A DNA stretch of 64,000 nt. Source: JBBEAM01 sp942491105. GTDB taxonomy: Bacteria; Pseudomonadota; Alphaproteobacteria; Kiloniellales; DSM-21159. The stretch covers positions 62,001 to 126,000 of the forward strand of contig CALNZX010000012.1 in the NCBI GenBank assembly GCA_942491105.1, in the 5' to 3' direction. The notes under the pieces were generated by a model that ran no database searches, had not been told where the DNA came from, and saw nothing but the letters and a program-made list of their open reading frames with translations. Shown here piece by piece: positions 34,957-43,520 of the stretch (the first letter of the stretch is position 1; each line of letters starts with the position of its first letter). The translations under genes and the position numbers were made by a program.

Positions 34957-36006
34957 TCATGCCTGAGCGGCCGCCACGTCGGAGCGGCGCAAATTGGGAT
35001 CGACCAGTTCGCCCCTGGCTCTGGCCATGGCCGCCATGATCCGGAGCACCGCGCAGACCGCGAGCCGTGAGGTCGTGCCGCTGATGTCGTAGACAGGCGC
35101 GAGCTCGGTCACGTCGATGACGCTCACGGATTTGCGGGCGCCGATGATGTCCGCAACCCGGATCATCTCCCGGCTTTCAAGCCCGCCGGGCTCGGTCGCC
35201 GTCACGCCCGGCGCCGCCGAGGCGTCCATGACATTAAAGTTGAAGCTCAGATACTGCGCGTCGGTACCGCCCCAGACCCTGTCTGTCGCCTCCTGCATCA
35301 CCGCGTCCACGCCCCGATCGAAGACCTCGAACATGGGGTAGAAGCGAAGATCGCGCTCCTTGGCCAAGTCTATATAGTCCTTGGGGTTCATCGAATTGCG
35401 GGCGCCGACCAGGGCCACGTTCTCCGCGGCGAGATTCGGCAACTCGGTGATCCGCGCCATGGCGCAAGTGCTCAACAGCTTCTCGCCGGCCCAGCTATCG
35501 GCGAGGTCGAGATGGGCGCCAAAGTGCAAGCAGCCCATCTTCTTGTCCGCCCCAATATAGTCTGACAGCGCGCGCGCGACCTGGATCGAGATCGAACGGT
35601 CGCCGCCGAGCACAATCGGCGTCACGCCGGCCTTAAGCACCGTGGTGACGGCGCGATAGATGCGTTCCCGGGCGCTGTCGGGATTGACCTTTGGCATCGG
35701 CACGTCGCCGCAGTCGACCGCCATCCCGTCGAGGTCCACGCCGAACTCGAACCAGTAGGAGAGATATTCCTGAGAGGCGATTCGAAACTCACGCGGACCG
35801 TCCTCGCTGCCGGGCTTACCGACATTGCCCTCGTCGAACGGAACGCCGACAAACGCATATCGCGCGCCGTGCGCCTTGAGCGCTTCGGTCTCGAGCGGCA
35901 CATGCGGCGCGCGCAGGAAGGTCAGCTGGCCGGGAGCCCGGTAATTCTCGCCCCCCTCTCCACCGAGGGGTGAGAACAGATGCGCATAACTTTTCGCGGG
36001 ATTCAT
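34957..36006 (-). CDS. Ureohydrolase-superfamily protein lacking metal ligands (predicted pseudoenzyme)
   Basis: A 349-residue full-length member of the agmatinase/arginase superfamily, aligned along its length with the guanidine hydrolase encoded just upstream (VGVPFDEGNVGKPGSEDGPREFR, LVGARNSMNPKDY, VIDVTELAPVYDISGTTSRLA). Four of the six metal ligands are replaced: His to Arg137 (GGDRS), Asp to Gly163 (FGAHLD), and two Asp to Asn256 and Asn258 (SFNFN). Only His165 and Asp167 remain. It should not bind the dinuclear centre and is probably not a hydrolase. The otherwise intact frame and conserved core suggest selection for another role, such as a partner subunit or regulator of the hydrolase. 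Confidence 0.82.
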   Translation of the reverse strand: MNPAKSYAHLFSPLGGEGGENYRAPGQLTFLRAPHVPLETEALKAHGARYAFVGVPFDEGNVGKPGSEDGPREFRIASQEYLSYWFEFGVDLDGMAVDCGDVPMPKVNPDSARERIYRAVTTVLKAGVTPIVLGGDRSISIQVARALSDYIGADKKMGCLHFGAHLDLADSWAGEKLLSTCAMARITELPNLAAENVALVGARNSMNPKDYIDLAKERDLRFYPMFEVFDRGVDAVMQEATDRVWGGTDAQYLSFNFNVMDASAAPGVTATEPGGLESREMIRVADIIGARKSVSVIDVTELAPVYDISGTTSRLAVCAVLRIMAAMARARGELVDPNLRRSDVAAAQA

Positions 36007-36040
36007 TGCTGTCTCGCTTTTCTCTTTGTCGCGTTGGCGG

Positions 36041-37108
36041 TTACGGTTTCAGTCCTTGGTCGCGCAGGGTCTTGGCCCTGCTCCCTAGAAAATGGCAAAT
36101 CATCAGCACGGCGGTTTTGATGCTGATATGGCTCGCATCGAATTGCGGGCAGAGCTCAGACACCTCCATGATGTCGGCGCCGAACGTGCCGGCCGTGCGC
36201 GCGAGCTGGATCACCTCGCGGCCCTTGAAGCCGAAGCACTCCGGCGCCGTGGTTCCCGGCATGCAGCTTGAATCGATGGAATCGGTGTCCCAGGAAAAGT
36301 AGATCCCGTCCGTGCCGTCCCAGGCGCGCGTAAAGATCTCTTCGGTGCATTCCACGACGCCGCGCGAAACGACCTCCTGCATGGGGATCAGCCGAACATT
36401 GTTGTCGACGAAGAAGTCGAACCAATCCTTCGGGTTGAGACCGTTGCGCGATCCCATATGCACCATGTTCTTGGCGTTGCAGTTGGGCAGGTCGAGCGCG
36501 CGCGACGGACCGGAGCAATTGGTGAAGGCATTTCCCGCCCAGTCCGGCGCCGCGTCGAGATGGCAGTCGACGTGCAGATAGCCGATGCTGCCGTTCTTGT
36601 GGAAGTCGGACAGGGCACGCGCGCCGGGGATGGGCACCGAATGATCGCCGCCGCACAGCACCACCTTTGCCCCGCCATGCAAACACTCCGTCAGATAGTC
36701 GTAGATATAGTCGTGTGATCTTTCGTTGTTGCCGGGCACGATCGGCACGTCGCCGCAATCGACCAGGTTGTAATAGGTGAGCAGGTCGACGTCGTACTCG
36801 AACATGTACGGAAAGTACTGGGTGGAGGCCTCGCGGATGCCGCCGGCGCCCTGGGAGGTCCCGGTGCGCACGATCTGGCCCTGGTCCCACGGCACGCCGA
36901 TGAAGCAAACCTTGGCGCCCATCTCGCGGATGGCGTTGCGGTCGGGCGGGCAGTACGGCGCGTTCAGGAACGTCGTGATCCCCCGGGACTTGAACGTTCC
37001 GTTGTGCAGCCGCGGCGAGTAGATGTGATCGTCCGCTCCCGTATGCTGATGCGGACCGCGGAGTTGATGTGGCACGTGCTGCCATGCGCCGGGCGCAGTG
37101 TTGCTCAT
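36041..37108 (-). CDS. gdmH: Nickel-dependent guanidine hydrolase (GdmH-like ureohydrolase)
   Basis: A 355-residue ureohydrolase from ATG at 37106-37108 (AAGGA upstream), 1 nt after hypA. All six metal ligands are present: His156 (CGGDHS), Asp181, His183 and Asp185 (HVDCHLD), Asp274 and Asp276 (FSWDTDSID). The Phe usually before Asp274 is Trp273, and the proline loop reads SSCMPGTTAPECFGF rather than the agmatinase form. An N-terminal extension precedes the core. Neighbouring HypA and HypB homologues and an ABC transporter match the published Synechocystis locus, in which GdmH splits guanidine into urea and ammonia. Urease genes follow directly. Assignment rests on context plus motifs. Confidence 0.85.
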   Translation of the reverse strand: MSNTAPGAWQHVPHQLRGPHQHTGADDHIYSPRLHNGTFKSRGITTFLNAPYCPPDRNAIREMGAKVCFIGVPWDQGQIVRTGTSQGAGGIREASTQYFPYMFEYDVDLLTYYNLVDCGDVPIVPGNNERSHDYIYDYLTECLHGGAKVVLCGGDHSVPIPGARALSDFHKNGSIGYLHVDCHLDAAPDWAGNAFTNCSGPSRALDLPNCNAKNMVHMGSRNGLNPKDWFDFFVDNNVRLIPMQEVVSRGVVECTEEIFTRAWDGTDGIYFSWDTDSIDSSCMPGTTAPECFGFKGREVIQLARTAGTFGADIMEVSELCPQFDASHISIKTAVLMICHFLGSRAKTLRDQGLKP

Positions 37109-37109
37109 T

Positions 37110-37526
37110 TCATATTCCTTGACTTGAGAGGCTGTTGTCCGTGGCCCCCGCCGAGGCGTGGGCGCCAGCAGGAGGCGCATCCGCGCCGACGAGTTCGATC
37201 GAGGCGAGCTGCATCTCCCGCCCCGTGATCACTTTAGGCGTAGGATGCCCGCAATCGGGACAGCGGAAATTGTAGTGTCCGGACGGCGTCTTGACCGCAT
37301 CGCAGCGGACACACATCACGGTAAGCGGCACCTCGTCGATATAGAGCACCGCGCCATCGCAAAGCGTGCCTTTGGCCGCGGACGGAAAGCAAAAGTGAAG
37401 CGCTTTGGCGATGCCGCTCAAGGCGCCCATGCGGATCCTGATCGAGCCCACGCGGCTCGCCCCGCGCTCCCTCGCGTGATCGCAGACCTGCTCCACCAAG
37501 GCACTGGCGATGGTCAGCTCATGCAT
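37110..37526 (-). CDS. ghaA: HypA-type nickel chaperone (GhaA-like)
   Basis: A 138-residue HypA homologue. It starts MHELTIA, with His2 as nickel ligand, and has the zinc site MCVRCD...FRCPDCGHP (two Cys-x-x-Cys). The C-terminal 25 residues are an Ala/Gly-rich extension. No hydrogenase gene is present in the window; with its position directly before the guanidine hydrolase, nickel loading of that enzyme is the likely role. Its start overlaps the hypB stop by 8 bp. Confidence 0.88.
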   Translation of the reverse strand: MHELTIASALVEQVCDHARERGASRVGSIRIRMGALSGIAKALHFCFPSAAKGTLCDGAVLYIDEVPLTVMCVRCDAVKTPSGHYNFRCPDCGHPTPKVITGREMQLASIELVGADAPPAGAHASAGATDNSLSSQGI

Positions 37527-38286
37527 GGCAAAAGGCCTTTCTAGCGGCCTGGGTCGCAGCGCCAGTCAACATCTCGATCCACGCCTCCATCCCCTCGCCT
37601 GTCGTCGCGGAGAGCTGGAAGATGTCGAGATCCGGATTGATGGATCCAAGGTGCCCGATGCAGCGCTCCACGTTGAAGTCGACATAGGGCAGCAGATCGA
37701 TCTTGGAGATCACGACGGTCGTGGCCGCGGCAAACATGTCCGGATATTTGAGCGGCTTGTCGTCCCCCTCGGTCACCGAGAGGATCGCCACCTTCTGCGC
37801 TTCCCCGAGATCGAAACTCGCCGGGCAGACGAGATTGCCGACATTCTCGATGAACAAGACGGAATCCCGCGCAAGCGGCAGATCTTCCATCGCGTGCTCG
37901 ACCATATGCGCGTCCAGATGACAGCCGCGTCCGGTGTTAACCTGGACAGACGGCACGCCGGTCTCACGGATACGGTCCGCGTCGATGGAGGTCTGCTGAT
38001 CGCCCTCGATCACCGCCACGGAGAGCTTCTTCTTCAAGGCGGTAATCGTATTCACCAGAAGCGTCGTCTTGCCGGAGCCGGGGCTCGAGACGAGATTAAG
38101 CGCAAAGACGCCCAGCCGTTCGAACCGTTCCCGGTTGGCCTCGGCATAAACGTCGTTCTTGGCCAGGATATCCTTCTCGATCAGCACCAAATCATGGTGC
38201 TCGTGGCCGATATGCTCATGGCCGGCGTGCTCATGCCCGGAATGGGCGTGATGTGTCCCGGGTCCGCACCCGCATACGCTGCACAT
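37519..38286 (-). CDS. ghaB: HypB-type nickel GTPase (GhaB-like)
   Basis: A 255-residue HypB homologue. The N-terminus has the high-affinity nickel motif CSVCGCG and a His-rich segment (HHAHSGHEHAGHEHIGHEHH). The GTPase domain shows LVSSPGSGKTTLL (Walker A), EGDQQTSIDADRI, NTGRGCHLDAHMV (metal-site Cys and His), FIENVGNLVCPA and ISKIDLLPYVDF. Homologous to GhaB, which with GhaA activates guanidine hydrolase. It lies 22 nt after the ABC ATPase gene. Confidence 0.9.
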   Translation of the reverse strand: MCSVCGCGPGTHHAHSGHEHAGHEHIGHEHHDLVLIEKDILAKNDVYAEANRERFERLGVFALNLVSSPGSGKTTLLVNTITALKKKLSVAVIEGDQQTSIDADRIRETGVPSVQVNTGRGCHLDAHMVEHAMEDLPLARDSVLFIENVGNLVCPASFDLGEAQKVAILSVTEGDDKPLKYPDMFAAATTVVISKIDLLPYVDFNVERCIGHLGSINPDLDIFQLSATTGEGMEAWIEMLTGAATQAARKAFCHA

Positions 38287-38308
38287 TGTTTCCTCCTCGC
38301 CTGTCAGA

Positions 38309-39142
38309 TCAGCATTCTTGAAGTGCTTCTTCGCGGTCGTTCCGCATCTCGTCGCGCATCATGTGCATGATCTTCTTCTCGATTTCGTGGAAGCCTTTGG
38401 CCTCTATCATTTCCTCATGGCTTGAGAAACGCCGCCCGTCCTTGAACTCCGTCACCATGTTCTCGCGAACCGTTCCCGGATGGCGCGACATGAAGATGAT
38501 GCGGTCGGCCAGGAAGATCGCTTCTTCGATATCGTGCGTGACGATGAGCACCGTCACCTTCGATGTCTCGACGATGCTGATCATCAGCTCCTGCATTTGC
38601 CACTTTGTCTCGGCATCGAGCGCACCGAACGGTTCGTCCATGAGAAGAATAGACGGTCCGTTGGCCAGCGTGCGCGCGATGGCGACGCGCTGTTGCATGC
38701 CGCCGGAAAGCTGGCACGGATAGGCGTTCTTGAACTTGCTGAGCTGTATCATCTGGATGAAGTGATCCGCCTGCGCGCCGCGATCGGCCTTCGACACGCC
38801 GTTGATCTTCATGCCGTACTCGACATTCTTCTGCACCGTCATCCAGTCGAACGAGGTGTAGCGCTGAAACACCATGCCGCGCGACTTGTGCGGGCCGTCG
38901 ATCTGCGCGTTGTCCAGGAACATCGCGCCGGAAGAAGGATCTTCGAGGCCCGCAACCATACGCAGCACAGTCGACTTGCCGCAGCCGGAGGGACCAAGCA
39001 GCGCGCAAATTTCACCCTCCATCACGTCGAAGGACACGTCATGCACCGCATCGATTGTCTTGCCGCCGTTGAGCCGATAGCGCTTTCCGACCCCGCGGAC
39101 AGCGAGTTTGGGAGATGCGGCCTGAAAGGATTTCGGTGGCAT
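38309..39142 (-). CDS. ABC transporter ATP-binding protein (nitrate/taurine type)
   Basis: About 277 residues from ATG at 39140-39142 with AAGGA upstream (ATG at 39163 possible). Walker A LLGPSGCGKST, Q-loop VFQRYTSFDWMTVQKN, signature LSGGMQQRVAIART, Walker B ILLMDEPFGALD and switch His VTHDIEE. It energises uptake with the permease at 41795 and the binding protein at 40683. The set corresponds to Sll1080-1082 of the Synechocystis guanidine locus. Confidence 0.92.
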   Translation of the reverse strand: MPPKSFQAASPKLAVRGVGKRYRLNGGKTIDAVHDVSFDVMEGEICALLGPSGCGKSTVLRMVAGLEDPSSGAMFLDNAQIDGPHKSRGMVFQRYTSFDWMTVQKNVEYGMKINGVSKADRGAQADHFIQMIQLSKFKNAYPCQLSGGMQQRVAIARTLANGPSILLMDEPFGALDAETKWQMQELMISIVETSKVTVLIVTHDIEEAIFLADRIIFMSRHPGTVRENMVTEFKDGRRFSSHEEMIEAKGFHEIEKKIMHMMRDEMRNDREEALQEC

Positions 39143-39176
39143 ATCGTCGAAGTTCCTTCTCATTTCGCTGCAGGAC

Positions 39177-40604
39177 CTAGAAGAATCTCAAATATTCGTG
39201 CTTCTCCCACTCCGTGACCGTCTCATGGAAACGGTCCCACTCGTCCTGCTTATGGGTCGTGTAGAGCCTGTGCATGGTGTCGCCGAAGACCCGCTTCGCC
39301 AGAGGGTCCGCCGCAAAGCCCGCAATGGCTTGGTCAAGATTCTGCGGCAGCGGCTTCACCTTGAACGCCTTACGCTCTTCCGCCGTGAGGTCGTACAACG
39401 ACTTCTCGAGCGGCGGTCCGGGATCGACATTCTCCTGGATGCCTTCGAGCGAAGCCGCGCATGTGAGCGCAAGCCCGAGATAGGGATTCAGGCACATATC
39501 GGCGGCGCGGTTCTCGACGGCGAACCGGGCCTGCGGCAGGCGGATCATCGCCGAGCGGTTGTTGACGCCGTAAGTCATGTGGGTCGGCGCCCACGTCACG
39601 GTGCCGCCTTCGAACTCCCGGGCTCGGGCAACGAGCCCCTTATAGCTGTTGACCGTCGGACAGTTCACCGCCGTGAGCGCAACGCCATGCTTCAGAACGC
39701 CGCCGACGGCGTGCTTCGCGAGATCGCTCCAGCCTCCCTTGGCCTTATCCTTGAACAGATTGCCGCCCGGGTCGGCGGTGGACTGAACGCTCCAATTGAT
39801 GTGGGCGCCGCTCCGCCAGTCCCCTTGCGCCGGCTTCGGCATGAACGTGACGAACATGCCGTGGTTCTTGGCGATCTCCTTCAGCAGGACGCGCAGGAGC
39901 GTGAAGCGATCGGCCATGGCGAGGACGTCGGTGTAGTCGAAATCGACCTCGAACTGCGAATAGGCGCCCTCGCAGACGACGTTCTTGAGGCCCCAGCCCA
40001 TCGTATTCAGATGCTCGATGACGTCGGCCAGGAATGGCATTGAATCGAGCGTGTACTCGACGTCGTAACCGAACGCCTGGCGCCGAGGACGAAAGCCCTC
40101 ACCCGGAAGCGGATCGTCGTTGATCGCCTTGACCGGTTGGCCGTCCTCGTCATAGCGCAGGACGATGAACTCAGGTTCCAGGCCGGCGTAGAACGCGTAG
40201 CCGGCGTCGGCCGCCTCTTGCACCGTCCGTTTCAGGGTCATGCGCGGGCAAACGTCGTAGGGCGCGTCCTTGTAGAAAAGGTCGGCGAAGACGATCGCGT
40301 ATTCCGGATTCCACGGGCACACATAGAGCGCATCCAGATCCGGAATGGGAATTTGATCGGGATCGGCCGGTCCGAGCTCGGGAAAGGCCGCCACGGAATG
40401 GACCGCAAATTGCGGACCTTTGCCGACACACACATTCTCGAACTCGGAGATCGGCACCGGCTTGGTCTTTGGGCTGCCCAGGATATCGATCCAGCAGGAG
40501 AGCACGTATTTCACGCCGGCTTTCTCAAGATCCGACTTCGCCTGATCGATACGCTTCTTGTCCGCAATCGCGTCCGACATTGCCGACGGATAAACCCTAG
40601 ACAT
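39177..40604 (-). CDS. Glutamine-synthetase-family ligase (GlnT/GMAS type)
   Basis: A 475-residue protein related to the broken gene at 16964-18414. Visible: SCWIDILGSPKTKPVP, GLEPEFIVLRYDEDG (metal-binding Glu), EGAYSQFEVDFDYTDVLAMADR, FMPKPAQGDWRSGAHINWSV, CPTVNSYKGL, TYGVNNRSAMIRLP and ENRAADMCLNPYLGLALTCAASLEGI. It is in frame and complete. It sits between the binding protein and ATPase genes of the ABC transporter, which is unusual. It could assimilate the ammonia released by guanidine hydrolase and urease, or gamma-glutamylate an imported amine. Confidence 0.85.
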   Translation of the reverse strand: MSRVYPSAMSDAIADKKRIDQAKSDLEKAGVKYVLSCWIDILGSPKTKPVPISEFENVCVGKGPQFAVHSVAAFPELGPADPDQIPIPDLDALYVCPWNPEYAIVFADLFYKDAPYDVCPRMTLKRTVQEAADAGYAFYAGLEPEFIVLRYDEDGQPVKAINDDPLPGEGFRPRRQAFGYDVEYTLDSMPFLADVIEHLNTMGWGLKNVVCEGAYSQFEVDFDYTDVLAMADRFTLLRVLLKEIAKNHGMFVTFMPKPAQGDWRSGAHINWSVQSTADPGGNLFKDKAKGGWSDLAKHAVGGVLKHGVALTAVNCPTVNSYKGLVARAREFEGGTVTWAPTHMTYGVNNRSAMIRLPQARFAVENRAADMCLNPYLGLALTCAASLEGIQENVDPGPPLEKSLYDLTAEERKAFKVKPLPQNLDQAIAGFAADPLAKRVFGDTMHRLYTTHKQDEWDRFHETVTEWEKHEYLRFF

Positions 40605-40634
40605 TCACTTCCCCTCGCTCATGATTTGATGTTG

Positions 40635-40667
40635 CCGGCGGGCGGAACCAAGCGTGCCGCCCACCGG
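40635..40667 (-). terminator. Hairpin between the binding protein and synthetase genes
   Basis: CCGG-c-GGGCGG pairs with CCGCCC-a-CCGG around an 11-nt loop, beginning 16 nt after the binding protein stop. Without a T-run it more likely limits downstream transcription or protects the binding protein mRNA. Confidence 0.5.
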
Positions 40668-40682
40668 GATGTTGTCGCGGAC

Positions 40683-41750
40683 TCAGCCCCGATAGCCGCT
40701 TTCGTAGAGATCTTTCAGCAGGCTGCAGTCGATGCCCTTCTCGGGCGGATACTCTTTGTCGACCGTGCCGAACTTGACCCACCAGCTGTTGGTCAGCTTG
40801 TAGTATTCGATCATTTGACCGTTCGTCTGGCCGAAGGGCGGATCGCCGGGCGCAACACCGCAAAACTGGGCAGCTTGCATGAAGGTGTAAGGGTAGAGGC
40901 CGCCATCGAGGCCGGTGCCGTCCTTGCCGATGACAAGCTCGACATCGGCAACCGACATCTTCATGCCGTCGGCAATGATCTTGTTGGCCTCTTCGGGATT
41001 CTTCTTCCAGTAGGCAATGGCGTCATACATTGCCTTTAGGGCTTTCAGCGCGGTCTCCCTGTTCTTTTCGGCCCAATCCGCATTGATGAAGTGCGCGTCG
41101 GCGATGATCGCGCTTTTCGCCCATTTGGGATCGGCGGTGCTCGCGACCACCTTCGAGCCCTTCACGGATTTCAGGGTCTGCTCACCGAAGGGCTCCCAGA
41201 GTTCCGCGCCGGCAACCGTTCCGCCAATCATGGCGGCCGCGGCCTGATCCATGATGACGTTGACATATTCGACCGAGTCAAAGGGCAGGCCGTTGTCTTC
41301 GAGATAGATGCCCATCATGATCTGCGGCAAACCGCCGACCATGACCGCAACTTTCTTGCCCTTGAGGTCCTCGGGCCCATCGATCTCGGGACGCAGAATG
41401 ATCTTGTCGGTTCCGTGCGAAAGATTGCCGTAGGCCATCATGCGCACCGGCATGCCTTGCGAGGCGCCGATCGGTGCAAACTCCGCGGTGCTGGAGACGA
41501 TGTCCATTTGTCCAGAGGACATCAGGCTGAAGCTTTGGAACGGATCCTCGATTGCCTGGTATTCGACGTCCAGGTCGGGCGCCAAGTTCTTCTCTTTGAT
41601 GATGTACCACCAGCCATAGCCCGGCCAGGTAAGCCCCGCGACGCGGACCTTCTCCTTGGCGACAGCCATGTCGGCGGCGAACAGGGCGAGCCCCGCCACG
41701 GCCAATGCGAATAGTAGGGACTTACAATTTGATAGCGGCAGCTTCTGCAT
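40683..41750 (-). CDS. ABC transporter substrate-binding protein (guanidine transporter candidate)
   Basis: A 355-residue periplasmic protein from ATG at 41748-41750; the signal peptide ends near AVA|KE. The fold is that of NitT/TauT-type binding proteins (VRVAGLTWPGYGWWYIIKEKNL, QMDIVSSTAEFAPIG, DLKGKKVAVMVGGLPQIMMG, GGTVAGAELWEPFGEQTL, WAEKNRETALKALKAMYDAIAYW). The longer frame upstream belongs to the permease gene's shadow. Guanidine as ligand is inferred from the operon. Confidence 0.87.
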   Translation of the reverse strand: MQKLPLSNCKSLLFALAVAGLALFAADMAVAKEKVRVAGLTWPGYGWWYIIKEKNLAPDLDVEYQAIEDPFQSFSLMSSGQMDIVSSTAEFAPIGASQGMPVRMMAYGNLSHGTDKIILRPEIDGPEDLKGKKVAVMVGGLPQIMMGIYLEDNGLPFDSVEYVNVIMDQAAAAMIGGTVAGAELWEPFGEQTLKSVKGSKVVASTADPKWAKSAIIADAHFINADWAEKNRETALKALKAMYDAIAYWKKNPEEANKIIADGMKMSVADVELVIGKDGTGLDGGLYPYTFMQAAQFCGVAPGDPPFGQTNGQMIEYYKLTNSWWVKFGTVDKEYPPEKGIDCSLLKDLYESGYRG

Positions 41751-41794
41751 AGTCTTTACTCCCGTCGAGTTGAACAACACACTCCGCTTCTCCG

Positions 41795-42655
41795 TCATCG
41801 CTGTCCGTTGGCCACATACGGAAAGAGAACTCGGTACGCCAATCGAAAGAGGAAATCGAAAAACAGCCCAACCATGCCGATGACGAGAATCCCCGCCATG
41901 ATCTCGTCGACCTTCAGGAAGCGCTGTCCGCGCATCATCACGGCGCCGATACCGGTCGTCGCCGCGACGATTTCCGCGATGACCAGATACGTCCAACTGA
42001 CCGCGAGCATCTGGCGCATGGAGACCAGAATTTTCGGCGCCACCGCCGGCAGCACGATGGTCGAAAGAATTTGCCATCGGTTTGCGCCAAGGGTCATCGC
42101 CGTCTCGATGAGCTCGGCGCGCACGGCCCGTGTGTGATCCATGATCAATGTGATCAGAAAGAAGATGACGCCGATGAAGAGAAGCGCGAGCTTCGAGCCT
42201 TCACCGACACCGAACCACATCAGCAAAAGCGGAATGAATGCCGGCGCCGGAAGGTAGCGCCAGGCGCTCACGAACGGATTGAAGAAGGCATCGACCGTGC
42301 GGAACGATCCCATCAAGACGCCGAGCGGGATGGCAATGGCGCACGCCATCGCGAAGCTCAGGAGAATGCGGTAAATGCTGATCCCGATGTCTGAGAGAAA
42401 ACCGCGCTCCGCGATCATGGTGTAGAGCGTGGCGAGCACCTGGTGTGGGGGCGGCATGAAGAGCGTGTCGATCCAGCCCCGGGCGGCGGCAAGCTCCCAC
42501 ATCCCGAAGAACAGCACCCAGACGGAAATACCAAGCAGCAAAGACCAGACGACCGGGATCGGCTTTTGATACTCGAACCACCTCTGGCGACGCGGCTTGG
42601 TGTTGGGCGCCTGCGCGAGTTCCTCTCTCTCGACGACTCGTTGCCCAACGCCCAT
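41795..42655 (-). CDS. ABC transporter permease (nitrate/taurine type)
   Basis: A 286-residue protein from ATG at 42653-42655; the residues further upstream in the frame are a shadow of the regulator gene. Six or more transmembrane segments, and the EAA loop ELIETAMTLGANRWQILSTIVLPAVAPKILVSMRQM. Partner of the binding protein and ATPase genes. It follows the Lrp-type regulator gene by 2 nt. Confidence 0.92.
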   Translation of the reverse strand: MGVGQRVVEREELAQAPNTKPRRQRWFEYQKPIPVVWSLLLGISVWVLFFGMWELAAARGWIDTLFMPPPHQVLATLYTMIAERGFLSDIGISIYRILLSFAMACAIAIPLGVLMGSFRTVDAFFNPFVSAWRYLPAPAFIPLLLMWFGVGEGSKLALLFIGVIFFLITLIMDHTRAVRAELIETAMTLGANRWQILSTIVLPAVAPKILVSMRQMLAVSWTYLVIAEIVAATTGIGAVMMRGQRFLKVDEIMAGILVIGMVGLFFDFLFRLAYRVLFPYVANGQR

Positions 42656-42657
42656 GA

Positions 42658-43215
42658 CTAGGGTTGCCCCCATTTGAGCATGTTCTTGTACATGGCCAAT
42701 CCGACCATGGGCTCGATCGAGAGCAAGTCGTTGCGGCTGTAGCAGTGCTCCCGCAAGAATTGCGCGAGCTGCTCGTGCGTCTCGCAGATCACTTCGATCA
42801 AGAGGTCGTAGCGGCCGGCCACGAACAGGACGTAGGTCACCTCGTCCCGGTCTCGGAAGTAGTGGGCGGCCTCCTGCGGGTCGTGGGAGGCGGCGACCTT
42901 CAAGCCGACCATCGCGTAGGCGTCGTAGCCGAGCGCCATGGGGTCGGCGACACCGATGATCCGAAGGACCTTGGAGTCGATGAGCTGGCCGACGCGATTG
43001 CGCACGGCCCCTTCGGAGATGCCAAGCTGCTTGGCGATCGAGGTGAAGGGCGCGCGACCGTCCGCCTGCAAAAGCTTGATGATGGTGGAGTCGATAGCGT
43101 CGAGCCCGCCCGCCGATCCCGCGGACTGAGAGCCAGGCCCGCCGGCCCCGCCCAACCGCCATGCGCCGGACCGCCTTCCAGAACCTAGTGGCTTTCTTGG
43201 CAGCGCCATCCCCAC
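42658..43215 (-). CDS. Lrp/AsnC-family transcriptional regulator
   Basis: A 185-residue protein: a Gly-rich N-terminal extension of about 38 residues, then the HTH (LDAIDSTIIKLLQADGRAPFTSIAKQLGISEGAVRNRVGQLIDSKVL) and the RAM ligand-binding domain (YAMVGLKVAASHDPQEAAHYF, VAGRYDLLIEVICE). It is the first gene of the guanidine/urease series and probably controls it. The ligand is unknown. ATG at 43207-43209 is an alternative start. Confidence 0.87.
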   Translation of the reverse strand: MGMALPRKPLGSGRRSGAWRLGGAGGPGSQSAGSAGGLDAIDSTIIKLLQADGRAPFTSIAKQLGISEGAVRNRVGQLIDSKVLRIIGVADPMALGYDAYAMVGLKVAASHDPQEAAHYFRDRDEVTYVLFVAGRYDLLIEVICETHEQLAQFLREHCYSRNDLLSIEPMVGLAMYKNMLKWGQP

Positions 43216-43520
43216 GCCCCTGTTCTGCGCTTCTCGAAGCTTGAACCCCCAAGTTGATACGAAAAGCGACGTTGATCAAGGTGTTTCTGTACGTAAGCAT
43301 CATTTTTTGCCCAAAACGTGTGCGATTTTCGTTTTAGCTCAGTAGGCTAATGACGCTTTTCGAGGCATTGCCGTCTAAAGAGGAGGGGATCGCAGCAAAG
43401 AGCCTGATAAATTGCATTCTCCGTAACAAAAACCCTTGCTTGGATATCTTTTTCGTACAAAATGGCTGGAATACTTTCGATACGCACAATCATCACGGCT
43501 GTGAACGAGGGAGGTTCGAA
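43216..43520. other. Divergent control region of the guanidine/urease operon and hupE/ureJ
   Basis: About 300 bp with no gene; AT-richer in the half next to hupE. I looked for guanidine-I, -II and -III riboswitch features and saw none I could defend. It should hold the promoters of both transcripts. Confidence 0.5.

Noticed and set aside
37110..38286. HypA and HypB as hydrogenase maturation factors
   Set aside because: No hydrogenase or other hyp gene is in the window, and both genes are coupled to a ureohydrolase and a nickel-related operon; guanidine hydrolase activation fits better.
43216..43520. Guanidine riboswitch in front of the guanidine/urease operon
   Set aside because: I scanned both strands by eye for the conserved guanidine-I, -II and -III elements and found nothing convincing; a covariance-model search would settle it.
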